A DNA stretch of 64,000 nt from Bog-473 sp963744225 (GTDB lineage: Bacteria; Actinomycetota; Acidimicrobiia; Acidimicrobiales; RAAP-2): assembly GCA_963744225.1 (NCBI GenBank), contig CAVUSV010000005.1, positions 372,001 through 436,000 of the forward strand, in the 5' to 3' direction. A program made the position numbers and the translations under genes. Of the stretch, positions 16,214-25,307 are shown piece by piece. The notes under the pieces were generated by a model. That model made no database searches. It worked only from the letters and a program-made list of their open reading frames with translations, and was not told the DNA's origin. Position 1 is the first letter of the stretch, and each line of letters begins with the position of its first letter.

Positions 16214-18561
16214 ATGCCCATCGAGCGGGATCTCCGTGGGAAGCGCTTCTTCATTACCGGTGCCACGGGCTTCCTGGGCACCGCTCTGGTCGAACGGATC
16301 CTCCGCTGTGTCCCTGAGGCGGAAATCACCGTGCTCGTGCGCCCCGGTCGCCGGGCCGATGCGGCGTCGCGCCTCGCCCGCGAGGTGATCAAAAACGACT
16401 GCTTCGACCGACTGCGCAGCGAGTTGGGGGAGCATTTCGATGACGAGGTCGCCCAACGGGTCCGTGCCGTGGCGGGTGACGTCGGGCAGGAGGGGCTCGG
16501 ACTCGACGAGGACGGCAGAGAGGCTCTGGCCGAGGCAGGCGTGATCATCCACTCGGCGGCCACCGTCTCCTTCGACGCCCCGCTGACGCAAGCCATCGAG
16601 ATCAACTTGCTCGGCCCGTCACGCGTTGCAGCCGCTATGGCCGAAGTCGGATCGGCGGCTCATCTCATCGCCGTGTCCACCGCCTACGTCGCCAGCACGC
16701 ATCAGGGCGAGGCCAAGGAGGAGCTCCTCAGCGAGAACCGCTTCAGCCTCGACATCGGCTGGGAGGACGAGGTGCAAGCGGCTCGGCGCCTGCGTGACGA
16801 CCTGCAGGCCGAGTCCCGAAAACCCGAGAAGTTACGCGAGTTCACCAAGCAAGCGCGCACGGAGATCGGTGCCGCGGGCGATCACCTCATTGCGGCGAAG
16901 GCAGAAAAGCAGCGTGAGGAATGGGTGCACGAGCAACTCGTCAATGCGGGCACGGCGCGCGCGCATTGTCACTCGGATGGCCCGACGCCTACCCCTTCAC
17001 CAAGGCACTCGGGGAGCGCGCACTCGTAGACCAGTGGGAAGGTCGAGTGCCCATCACCTTTGTGCGGCCGTCGATCATCGAGTCCGCTCTGGCGGAGCCT
17101 CGTCCCGGCTGGATCCGCGGCTTCCGCATGGCCGAGCCGATCATCGTCTCCTACGCGCGTGGCCTCCTGCGGGAGTTCCCCGGCGTGCCTGAGGGGATCG
17201 TCGACGTCATCCCCGTGGACCTGGTTGTCGCCGCCATCCTGGCGGTGGCGGCGCGTGGGCCCGAACTGGGCCGGCCCAAGGTGTACCACGTCGCATCCGG
17301 CGTGCGGAATCCGCTCCGCTACGGGCACTTGGTAGAGCTCTCCGAGGATTTCTTCAGCCGCAATCCCCTTTATGACGACCGGGGCCAGCCCATCAACGTC
17401 CCGGAGTGGTCCTTTCCCGGCCGCGGGCGGGTGCAGCGCCAGCTGAAGCGCGCCGACGCAGCCATGACGTTCGTGGAGAAACTTCTCACTGCCTTGCCGA
17501 TCCGAGGCAAACAGGCACAGCTGGCCGCCCGCATCGAGGACAGGCACGCGATGGCCAAACGCGCTCTCGGCTACGTCGAGCTGTACGGCGCCTATACGGA
17601 GACCGACGCGCGCTACCGCGTCGACAACCTCATGGAGCTGTGGGAAACCTGCGACCGTGACGACCACGCGCGGTTCGAATTCGACCCGGCCGCCATCGAC
17701 TGGGATCGCTACGTGCACGAGATTCACCTGCCATCAGTCCTCGAGCACACGCGGGTGCGCACCAAACCCGGGCGGTCCGTGGTGGACAAGCGACCCGAAC
17801 GGCAGCGGCGGGCCATCTTGTCCCCGGAACGGCATCTCGCCGTGTTCGACCTCGAACACACGCTCATGTCCTCCAACGTGGTCGACACCTACGCGTGGCT
17901 AGCGAGCCGTCACCTCTCGCCCTCACGGCGGGCGCGCTTCGTCGCCGACCTCGTGCGCCAGGGCCCGTCCCTGCTGGCGCTGGACCGGCGGGACCGCGGC
18001 GACTTCCTGCGCGCCTTTTACCGGCGCTTCGAGGGTGCGCCCCTACACCAACTGCAAGCGGATTCGTGGGAGCTCTTCCATCGCCAGCTCCTGACGAGGT
18101 CCTTCCCCGACGGCTTCGCCCGGGTGCGGGCCCACAGGGTCCTCGGGCACCGGACACTGCTGATCACCGGGGCGCTGGACTTCATTATCGAGCCCATCCG
18201 GCCCCTCTTCGACGACATCGTCTGTGCGGCCATGGAGTCGGTCGACGGACGACTGACCGGCCACCTCACGACGCTGCCTCCCATCGGCGAGGCGCGGGCG
18301 TTGCTGCTGTCCGACTACGCGGACCGGCATTCGTTGTCGCTCGACGAGTCCGTCGCCTACGCGGACTCCGCCAGTGACCTTGCCATGCTGGAGGCGGTCG
18401 GCTTCCCGGTCGCCGTCAATCCCGAAGCCCGGCTCTCGGCCATCGCTCGACGCCGGGGCTGGCATGTCGAGCACTGGACCAAGGCCGAGGGCGGCTCGCA
18501 CCGGCTGCTGCCCTTGGGCCCCTTCGACGTCAAGGAGCCCAAGGCGGTCATGGGCCGGTGA
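16214..18561 (+). CDS. Fatty acyl-CoA reductase-like SDR fused to HAD hydrolase, frameshifted
   Basis: Two overlapping frames join near 16965 to give about 782 residues. The N-terminal half is an extended SDR of the NAD_binding_4/male-sterility type: FFITGATGFLGTALVERIL for NADPH, IHSAATVSFDAPL, and YPFTKALGE with the catalytic Y-x3-K. The C-terminal third (from about residue 535) is a HAD-IB hydrolase: VFDLEHTLMSSN, LLITGALDF and YADSASDLAML. The first HAD motif is D-L-E rather than D-x-D, which may weaken phosphatase activity. Predicted role: reduction of acyl-CoA to aldehyde or alcohol, with the HAD part acting on a phosphorylated lipid. First gene of a coupled four-gene operon. Confidence 0.82.
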
Positions 18562-19811
18562 GCACCCTTCTCTTCGAGCGGTCGCTGCCCCGCTTCGCCG
18601 CGGCGCGGGTTGTGTCGGCACTCGGCTCGGGCCGCGGCGCAGGGGTCGGCCCGCTGCGCCTGATCGAGCGGGACGCACCGGCGCTGCCAGCCGAGGGGTG
18701 GGTCCACGTCGACCCGGTGCTATCAGGGATCTGTGGGTCCGATCTGGCCACGTTGGACGGGCGCAGTTCGCGCTACTTCGAGGACATCGTGTCCTTTCCT
18801 TTCGTGCCGGGCCACGAGGTGGTCGGAACCGTGGCCGCCGACGCCGTCGCAGCCGACGGTGCCGCCCTCGCGGCCGGCAGCCGGGTCGTGCTGCAGCCCG
18901 TGCTCGGATGCGCGGCGAGGGGGATCGATCCGCCGTGCACTGCCTGTCAGTCCGGGAATGTCGGAAACTGTGGGTACCTGGCCTTCGGCCATATTCGCCC
19001 CGGCCTGCAGACCGGCTTTTGCGCGGACACCGGCGGTGGCTGGTCGAGCTCGGGCCTGGTGGCGCACACCAGCCAGCTCTACGCGGTGCCAGAAGGGCTG
19101 AGCGACGCGGACGCCGTGACGATTGAGCCCGTCGCCTGTGCGGTGCACGCCGTCCTTGGTGCGCCGATCGCCGAGGGCGACGTGGTGGCCGTGCTCGGAG
19201 CAGGCACGCTCGGCCTGTTGGTGATCGCCGCGCTGAGCCATCTCGCGACTGCGGGCCGCTGCCCCAAACCCTCGTCGATCTTGGTCGGGGCGCGCTACGT
19301 GGACCAGCAGCGCCTGGCCCGCGAGCTGGGCTGCACCGAGGCGCTGCCCCCCGACCAGCTGGCGCGGTCCGTGCGCCGGCACTCGCGATCGCTTTCCTAC
19401 GGGGGGGCGCCCGGCGTGACGTCGACGTTGTCCGGCGGGGCCGACGTGGTGATCGACTGCGTCGGCAGCGCCGAGTCCATTGCAGAATCCCTGGGCATGG
19501 TGCGGCCGCGGGGGACAGTGTCACTGGTCGGCATGCCGGGCAAGGTGACGGTGGACTTAGCGCCGCTGTGGCACCGCGAGGTCCGGCTCGCCGGGGCGTA
19601 CGCCTACGGGACGGAGCGCGCCGCGGGCACCGAGGAACGGATGTCCACCTTCGCGGTGGCCTTCGAGGTCGCGGCGGCGCAGCGCACCGGGCGTCTGGTG
19701 TCGGCCACCTATCCGCTCACCCGTTTCGAGGACGCCGTGGCCCACGCCGGATCCGCCGGCCGACGTGGGGCCGTGAAGATCGCCTTCGACATAAGGAAAG
19801 GAACCCGATGA
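18558..19811 (+). CDS. Zinc-dependent alcohol dehydrogenase (MDR family)
   Basis: A 417-residue protein whose GTG start overlaps the previous stop by four bases. GICGSDLATLDG gives the catalytic zinc Cys, FVPGHEVVGTV the His-Glu pair, and a Cys-rich lobe (PPCTACQSGNVGNCG) a candidate structural zinc site. VVAVLGAGTLGLLVIAA is the Rossmann NAD(P) site. The family oxidises alcohols or reduces aldehydes. Downstream of an acyl-CoA reductase it probably interconverts a long-chain aldehyde and alcohol, an inference from context. Confidence 0.87.
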   Translation: MSTLLFERSLPRFAAARVVSALGSGRGAGVGPLRLIERDAPALPAEGWVHVDPVLSGICGSDLATLDGRSSRYFEDIVSFPFVPGHEVVGTVAADAVAADGAALAAGSRVVLQPVLGCAARGIDPPCTACQSGNVGNCGYLAFGHIRPGLQTGFCADTGGGWSSSGLVAHTSQLYAVPEGLSDADAVTIEPVACAVHAVLGAPIAEGDVVAVLGAGTLGLLVIAALSHLATAGRCPKPSSILVGARYVDQQRLARELGCTEALPPDQLARSVRRHSRSLSYGGAPGVTSTLSGGADVVIDCVGSAESIAESLGMVRPRGTVSLVGMPGKVTVDLAPLWHREVRLAGAYAYGTERAAGTEERMSTFAVAFEVAAAQRTGRLVSATYPLTRFEDAVAHAGSAGRRGAVKIAFDIRKGTR

Positions 19812-21397
19812 GCCGCCGACCCGGCTTCGTTCTCGACGTGGACAAGTCCACTCCTCCCACGTTGTTCTGGAACGGGGAGGGCTTTACCCTGGAATCGCTG
19901 CCGGAGGGAAGCCGGGTGATCTACGCACCCGAGCCCATGAAGGCGATCGAGGATCCCTATCGGGCCATTCGCCACGCGTTGAGCCATCCCGTCGGCGACC
20001 GCGACCCGCTTCCGGCGCTCCTGCGTCCGGGCATGAAACTCACGATCTGCTTTGACGACATCTCGCTGCCGTTGCCGCCCATGGAGGCCCCGGACATCCG
20101 CCAGATGGTCATCGAGACGGTGCTCGACATGGCGGCAGAGGCGGGTGTCGACGACGTCATGCTGATCGCCGCGCTGGCCCTGCACCGCCGCATGACCGAG
20201 GAAGAGCTACGCCACGCGCTGGGAGACCGGATCTATGACGCCTTCGCGCCCAATGGGCTGCTCACCCAGCACGATGCCGAGGATCCCGACAACCTCATAC
20301 ACCTGGGACAGACCGCCCAAGGCGAAGACGTGGAGATCAACAAGCGGGCGGCCACCTCGGACCTCCTCGTCTACGTCAACATCAACCTGGTCGCCATGGA
20401 CGGCGGGCACAAGAGCGTGGCCACCGGCCTCGCGAGCTACCGGAGCTTGCGCCATCACCACAACCCCCAGACGATGCGGCATTCGAAGTCGTTCATGGAC
20501 CAGCCCTCCTCCGAGCTGCACTCGTCGAACTGGCGTATGGGGCGGTTCATCGCCGAGTCGGGGGTGAAGGTCTTCCAGATCGAGACGACGCTCAACAACG
20601 ACACGTTCCCGTCGAACTTCCAGTTCCTCCAAAAGCGCGAGTGGGAATGGGGACTGCGCGATCGCGCCACCTACGCCGCGACGTCGACGGCTCTGTCGAA
20701 GACCCCACCGCGACTCGCCCGGCAGATCTTCCACTCCATCCGCTCCCCGCACGCGCTGACGTCGGTACAGGCGGGAGAGGTCGAGGCGGTGCACGACCTG
20801 ACCACGTCGAACGTCTGGGCCCAGCAGGGCGTCGACGTCGAGGGTCAGACCGACATCCTGACCATGGGCCTGCCCTACATCTGCCCCTACAACGTGAACT
20901 CCATCATGAATCCGATCCTGGTGGCCTGCCTCGGCCTCGGGTACTTCTTCAACATGTACCGGGGCACGCCCCTGGTGCGCGAGGGCGGTGTCGTGATCAT
21001 GCGGCACCCGACCAGGCCCGAGTTCCACCCCGGTCACCATCCGAGCTATATCGACTTCTACGAGCAGGTTCTCACCCAGACGGTTGACCCGGTGCAGATG
21101 CACAAGGAATTCGAGGAATCCTTCGCCACCGACCCCTGGTATGTCCACCTCTACCGCACCGGCCACGCCTACCACGGCGTGCACCCCTTCTACATGTGGT
21201 ACTGGTGCGCGCACGCGCTGGCGCACTTGGGACGCGTGATCGTCGTCGGTGGGGACCCGACGGCCGTGCGCCGCCTCGGGTTCTCTCCGGCCAGCTCGCT
21301 CGACGACGCGCTCGAGATCGCCGCCGACGTCGTCGGACCCTCCCCCACGCTCACCCACATGCACAACCCGCCGATCTTCATGTCGGACGTGCACTGA
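19808..21397 (+). CDS. LarA-like (DUF2088) nickel-pincer racemase-family protein
   Basis: A 529-residue protein with an AAAGGAAC ribosome site; ATG overlaps the previous stop. The N-terminal half matches LarA: CFDDISLPLPP, IRQMVIETVLDMAAEAGVDDVMLIAALALHRRMTEEELRHALGD, then HDAEDPDNLIHLGQTAQGEDVEINKRAATSDLLVYVN and GGHKSVATGL. In lactate racemase the H-R after the third strand and the Lys in GG-x-K contact the nickel-pincer cofactor and substrate, and both are present. The C-terminal half diverges and is longer than in LarA (about 425 residues). No larB, larC or larE is nearby. Substrate unknown; the operon suggests a hydroxylated lipid precursor. Confidence 0.75.
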   Translation: MSRRPGFVLDVDKSTPPTLFWNGEGFTLESLPEGSRVIYAPEPMKAIEDPYRAIRHALSHPVGDRDPLPALLRPGMKLTICFDDISLPLPPMEAPDIRQMVIETVLDMAAEAGVDDVMLIAALALHRRMTEEELRHALGDRIYDAFAPNGLLTQHDAEDPDNLIHLGQTAQGEDVEINKRAATSDLLVYVNINLVAMDGGHKSVATGLASYRSLRHHHNPQTMRHSKSFMDQPSSELHSSNWRMGRFIAESGVKVFQIETTLNNDTFPSNFQFLQKREWEWGLRDRATYAATSTALSKTPPRLARQIFHSIRSPHALTSVQAGEVEAVHDLTTSNVWAQQGVDVEGQTDILTMGLPYICPYNVNSIMNPILVACLGLGYFFNMYRGTPLVREGGVVIMRHPTRPEFHPGHHPSYIDFYEQVLTQTVDPVQMHKEFEESFATDPWYVHLYRTGHAYHGVHPFYMWYWCAHALAHLGRVIVVGGDPTAVRRLGFSPASSLDDALEIAADVVGPSPTLTHMHNPPIFMSDVH

Positions 21398-22368
21398 TGG
21401 CGCTCTCAGGGCTCCTCGGCCGGATGCGGACGGCCCGCTTCCCGCTCGCCGCGCCCACGTGGCCCACGACCGTCGAGCGGCCCGACCCCGAGCGCAAGGT
21501 CGGTCTCGACTACGACCACGAGTGGTCCCGCCGCTACCCGGTCCGGCTCGCCCGCGCCATGGTGATGGACAACGTCACCCGGCCGGCCGCTCGCGTGCTG
21601 GCGCCGGCGACCGTGCGGGGGCTCGAGCACCTCCAGCACATCGAGGGACCGGTGATTTTCGCCGCCAACCACGCCAGCCACATCGACACGCCCCTCTTGC
21701 TCACGACGCTCCCAGTGGAGTTCCGCCACCGCACCGTCGTGGCGGCCGCGTCGGACTATTTTTTCGATCGCACCTGGAAGTCGGTGCTGTGGTCCTTCGC
21801 ACTGGCGGCCATCCCCATTGAGCGGAGCAAGGTCAACCGCAAGTCGGCGGACACGGCCGCCGAGGTCCTCGAGGAGGGCTGGAACCTGGTCATCTTTCCC
21901 GAGGGTGGCCGCTCGCCCGACGGCTGGACGCAGCCCTTCCGCGGCGGGGCTGCCTACCTGGCCCGGAGGACCGGACGCCCCGTGGTGCCGGTGTACCTCC
22001 ACGGCACCCGCCACGTGCTGCCCAAGACCGGGGAGGCCGGGGCGCGGGCGCCCGGCGGGTCGGGCACCGAGTCGCGTCGGGGCGGCCGGCTGCGCCGCTC
22101 CCCCATCGCCGTCCTCTTCGGTGCGCCCATGACGCCGGACGAGGGAGAGAGCGCCCACCGCTTCTCGGACCGGGTGGAGGCGGCGGTGGCCACCCTGGCC
22201 CGCGAGGTCGACTCCGACTGGTGGCAGGCCCGCCGTTCGGTGAGCGCCGTCGCGCCGGTCGACGGAGCCGAGTTGGCCCACCGTGGTCCCGACGCTTCGG
22301 CCTGGCGTCGGGCCTGGGCGCTCGACGATCCCCCGTCGCGACGGGTCACCTCCGAATGGCCTGACTGA
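21397..22368 (+). CDS. 1-acyl-sn-glycerol-3-phosphate acyltransferase-like protein
   Basis: A 323-residue PlsC-fold protein whose ATG shares a base with the previous TGA. NHASHIDTPLL is the catalytic NHx4D motif, and FPEGGRSPDG is the phosphate-binding motif; IPIERSK and PVVPVYLHGT are the remaining blocks. It should move an acyl group from a thioester to a glycerolipid or related alcohol at the membrane surface. Last gene of the operon; the next start is 131 bp away. Confidence 0.85.
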   Translation: MALSGLLGRMRTARFPLAAPTWPTTVERPDPERKVGLDYDHEWSRRYPVRLARAMVMDNVTRPAARVLAPATVRGLEHLQHIEGPVIFAANHASHIDTPLLLTTLPVEFRHRTVVAAASDYFFDRTWKSVLWSFALAAIPIERSKVNRKSADTAAEVLEEGWNLVIFPEGGRSPDGWTQPFRGGAAYLARRTGRPVVPVYLHGTRHVLPKTGEAGARAPGGSGTESRRGGRLRRSPIAVLFGAPMTPDEGESAHRFSDRVEAAVATLAREVDSDWWQARRSVSAVAPVDGAELAHRGPDASAWRRAWALDDPPSRRVTSEWPD

Positions 22369-22499
22369 CCGGTCCGGGACGAGCCGGTTGGCCGCAGTGG
22401 TAGCAGGCTTTGCGGCCGAGGCACTCCCGACGGTCGAGAACAGATTGCAGCGACGCTTTCCGATTCGCACCCTCGGCCTCGTGGCGAAAGGATGCCTCC

Positions 22500-23333
22500 A
22501 TGCAGATGATCGTCCTCGGGAGCGGCAGCCCGCTGCCCGACCCTGAGCGCGCGGGACCGTCCACCCTGGTTCGCACCGAAGCCGGCGACCTCCTCTTCGA
22601 CTGTGGCCGCGGCGTGCTCATGCGTGCCGCAGCAGCAGCGTCCAGCGCCGGAGCGCTGCGGGGACTCTTCCTGACTCACCTGCACAGCGACCACACGACC
22701 GATCTCAACGACGTGTTCACCTCGCGCTGGGTGACGTCGTTCCAGTCCAGCCCGCTCCCTGTCTTCGGTCCGCCCGGGACGGCGTCGCTCCTGCGGGCAA
22801 CGGAAGCCATGCTCGAGCTCGACATCGGCTACCGCATGGACCATCACGCAGATCTGCAGTGGCGGCCGTCAGCCGATGTCGTCGAGTGCGAGCATGGCCA
22901 GGTGCTGGCCGAAAAGTCGGTCCGGGTCACGGCCGCGCCGACGGACCACGCCCCCGTGCGTCCCACGGTGGGCTACCGGGTCGACGAGGGGGGGTCCTCG
23001 GTGGTCCTCGCGGGCGACACCGTCCCGTGCCCTGGGCTCGACGAGCTCTGCGCGGGAGCGGACATGCTCGTCCACACGGTTGTGCGGCGCGACCTAATCG
23101 AGCCCATCGGGCTGCCGCGGCTGACGGACGTCCTGGACTACCACTCGACGGTGGAGGACGCGGCGCAGACGGCGTCACGCAACGACGTCGGCACCCTCGT
23201 CCTCACCCACCTCGTCCCCGCGCCGCAGCCCGATGCGGAGCCCGAGTGGGTCGCGCTGGCCCGCGAGCACTTCGATGGTGCAATCGTCCTCGCGCGGGAT
23301 CTCCTCGCTCTCGACGTCGGACCGGCCGCGTAG
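22500..23333 (+). CDS. MBL-fold hydrolase, RNase Z/arylsulfatase-like
   Basis: A 277-residue protein with a GAAAGGATG ribosome site. MQMIVLGSGSPLPDPERAGPSTLV and LLFDCGRGVLMR are the start typical of the RNase Z-like branch, followed by LTHLHSDHTTDLND (H-x-H-x-D-H), ADMLVHTV and LVLTHLVPAP for later metal ligands. No exosite of tRNase Z is evident, so a small-molecule hydrolase is more likely. It is convergent with gatD, with an 8-bp gap. Confidence 0.82.
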   Translation: MQMIVLGSGSPLPDPERAGPSTLVRTEAGDLLFDCGRGVLMRAAAAASSAGALRGLFLTHLHSDHTTDLNDVFTSRWVTSFQSSPLPVFGPPGTASLLRATEAMLELDIGYRMDHHADLQWRPSADVVECEHGQVLAEKSVRVTAAPTDHAPVRPTVGYRVDEGGSSVVLAGDTVPCPGLDELCAGADMLVHTVVRRDLIEPIGLPRLTDVLDYHSTVEDAAQTASRNDVGTLVLTHLVPAPQPDAEPEWVALAREHFDGAIVLARDLLALDVGPAA

Positions 23334-23340
23334 CCGGGTC

Positions 23341-24075
23341 CTACTTCCGCCGGCGCCACCGCTTCCTACCCCCAACGACGGCGAGGCGCTCCTCACGCAG
23401 GCGTTCGGATTCCGAGTCGTCCAGCGGCTCAAGCGCTGCATCGCCGAGTGCCCACGTCAGCAACACGTCGGCCAGCGCAGGGTTGCGCGCCAGCACGGGA
23501 CCGTGCAGGTAGGTCCCGACGACGCGGCCGCACACGGCCCCTTCGGTACCGTCGCCGTTCCCGACCCCCGCGGTCACCTGGCCCAGTGGAACCGTGCCCT
23601 CCGCCCGAGCAGTGACGCCGCCGTGGTTCTCGAAGCCGGTCAACACGGGCAGGTCGGCCACGCCCGTCGGGTCCGCCAGCACCTCACCCACGGCCCGTGG
23701 CCCGGTCCCCTTGGCGGTCTCGAGGTCCAGGAGCCCCACACCCTCGTGCGGCTCTCCCGTGGCACCCGGAAAGCTTCGTCCGACGATCTGGAACCCGGCA
23801 CACACCGCCAGCACGACGGCGCCGTCCGCCACCCGCTTGGCGAGGGTTCCGTCGTCGATCAGCGTGCGCGCGGCCCGGACTTGGGGACCGTCCTCTCCTC
23901 CGCCGAGGCAGTAGATGTCGGCCTCGGGAAGGGGGCGGTCGGAGACGGCTTGCAGGAGGTCGACATCTTCGCCCCTCCATGCCGCGCGCCGGGCCAGGAT
24001 CAGGCCGTTGCCTCCGTCGCCGTATGTGCCGAGGAGGTCGGGGTGCACCACGGCCACGCGGAGCCGCCCGCTCAT
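23341..24075 (-). CDS. gatD: Lipid II isoglutaminyl synthase, glutaminase subunit GatD
   Basis: A 244-residue class I glutamine amidotransferase of the CobB/CobQ type. VVHPDLLGTYGDGGNGLIL is the GatD start, YCLGGGEDGPQ follows, the nucleophile is Cys in AVCAGFQIVG, and His lies in GTYLHGPVLARNP. GatD hydrolyses glutamine and passes ammonia to MurT, which amidates the alpha-carboxyl of D-Glu in lipid II. The ATG overlaps the murT stop by two bases. The C-terminus is unusually basic (GGRKRWRRRK). Confidence 0.92.
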   Translation of the reverse strand: MSGRLRVAVVHPDLLGTYGDGGNGLILARRAAWRGEDVDLLQAVSDRPLPEADIYCLGGGEDGPQVRAARTLIDDGTLAKRVADGAVVLAVCAGFQIVGRSFPGATGEPHEGVGLLDLETAKGTGPRAVGEVLADPTGVADLPVLTGFENHGGVTARAEGTVPLGQVTAGVGNGDGTEGAVCGRVVGTYLHGPVLARNPALADVLLTWALGDAALEPLDDSESERLREERLAVVGGRKRWRRRK

Positions 24076-25307
24076 CCCCGTGCCCCGAGGAGGTCGTGAA
24101 AGGCTGTGTAATTCCCGATCACATCGACCACCGCGGTGGTGCCGTCGGCTGCCGCCCGGACGGCCTGAACCGGGTCGGCCTCGGTCGCGTGCGTCACGCC
24201 CGCGTAATGCAGCCGGACCGAAAGGTCACGAACGCGATCGCCGGTCGCCACAACGGTGCGGCCTTCCAGGAGCTCAAACGGCACGTCCCACAGCCAGCTG
24301 GGGTCCGCACCGTCGGCCACCCGCGCGTTGATGCTCACCACGAGTGGCGCGTCCGACTCGGTCACCAGGTCGAGCAGCTCGTCCCACCCGGCCGGGTTCT
24401 TGGCCAGCATGAGACGGGCCCGAACGTCGCCGAAGGCACGCACGGTGAACCGGCCGGCCACCTGATCGACGGCTTCCATAGCCTCGAGAGCGGCGACGGC
24501 GTCGACGCCGCACGTCTCGGCGGCGACGGCCGCCATGAGGGCATTGGCCTGATTGAAGCGCCCGGGCAGCGCGAGCCGGACCGGATGCGTCCGCCCGTCC
24601 CCCCACACACCCTTCGCCGCGCCATCCGACGCGACGACGAGCTCTGCCTCGGGCGTGGGACGGGCGAAGCCGCAGCCCGTGCAGGCCCAGGTGCCATCGC
24701 GGAACTCGATACGGCCCTCGCAGGAGGGGCAACCCCCCGCATCGAGCTGCCAGCGCAGGCCGGCACCGACCCAGTGCACATCGCGGGCGGCGCCGGCACC
24801 CCAGACGACGAGAGGGTCGTCCGCATTGGCCACGACATGGGTGTGCGGCGCAGCAGCGAGCGCCGCCCGCCAGCGCCCCGCCACCATGCGTACTTCGTTC
24901 GTTCGGTCCAGCTGGTCCCGCGAGAGGTTCAATAGGACGACCGCGGCCGCCGACGTCGCCGCCAGCACGCGCGGGAGGTAGACCTCGTCGACCTCGAGCA
25001 CGGCGCGCGGCGCGCCCTTGCCGGCCAGCGCGGCGACATGCCCAGGTGGCATGTTCGAGCCCGTCTCGTTGCTTACCACGGCGTCGCCCATCGCCCCGAG
25101 CGCCACCGTCAGCAGACGGGTCGTGGTCGTCTTCCCGTTCGTTCCGGTGATGAGAGTGATCTGACGCCCCGCACTCAGGTGCTCGAGGAGCCGGCGGTCG
25201 ATTCGGAGACCGGCCCGACCTCCGGCGACTGTTCCCTGGCCGCGGCCGAGGCGGCGCGACGCCGCGTTGACGACGCGCGTCGTTGCGCTGGCCAAGCGCG
25301 CCCTCAC
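24072..25307 (-). CDS. murT: Lipid II isoglutaminyl synthase, ATP-dependent subunit MurT
   Basis: A 411-residue Mur ligase-like protein. TLITGTNGKTTTTRLL is the ATP loop, NETGSNMPPGH and LEVDEVYLPRVL follow, and CPSCEG...CTGC is the Cys4 zinc ribbon inserted in the central domain of MurT. The DUF1727 C-terminus ends VVDVIGNYTAFHDLL. With GatD it amidates the D-Glu of lipid II. I place the start at GTG 25307, which overlaps the upstream stop by four bases (GTGA). A much longer open frame upstream is antisense composition, not protein. Confidence 0.92.
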   Translation of the reverse strand: MRARLASATTRVVNAASRRLGRGQGTVAGGRAGLRIDRRLLEHLSAGRQITLITGTNGKTTTTRLLTVALGAMGDAVVSNETGSNMPPGHVAALAGKGAPRAVLEVDEVYLPRVLAATSAAAVVLLNLSRDQLDRTNEVRMVAGRWRAALAAAPHTHVVANADDPLVVWGAGAARDVHWVGAGLRWQLDAGGCPSCEGRIEFRDGTWACTGCGFARPTPEAELVVASDGAAKGVWGDGRTHPVRLALPGRFNQANALMAAVAAETCGVDAVAALEAMEAVDQVAGRFTVRAFGDVRARLMLAKNPAGWDELLDLVTESDAPLVVSINARVADGADPSWLWDVPFELLEGRTVVATGDRVRDLSVRLHYAGVTHATEADPVQAVRAAADGTTAVVDVIGNYTAFHDLLGARG

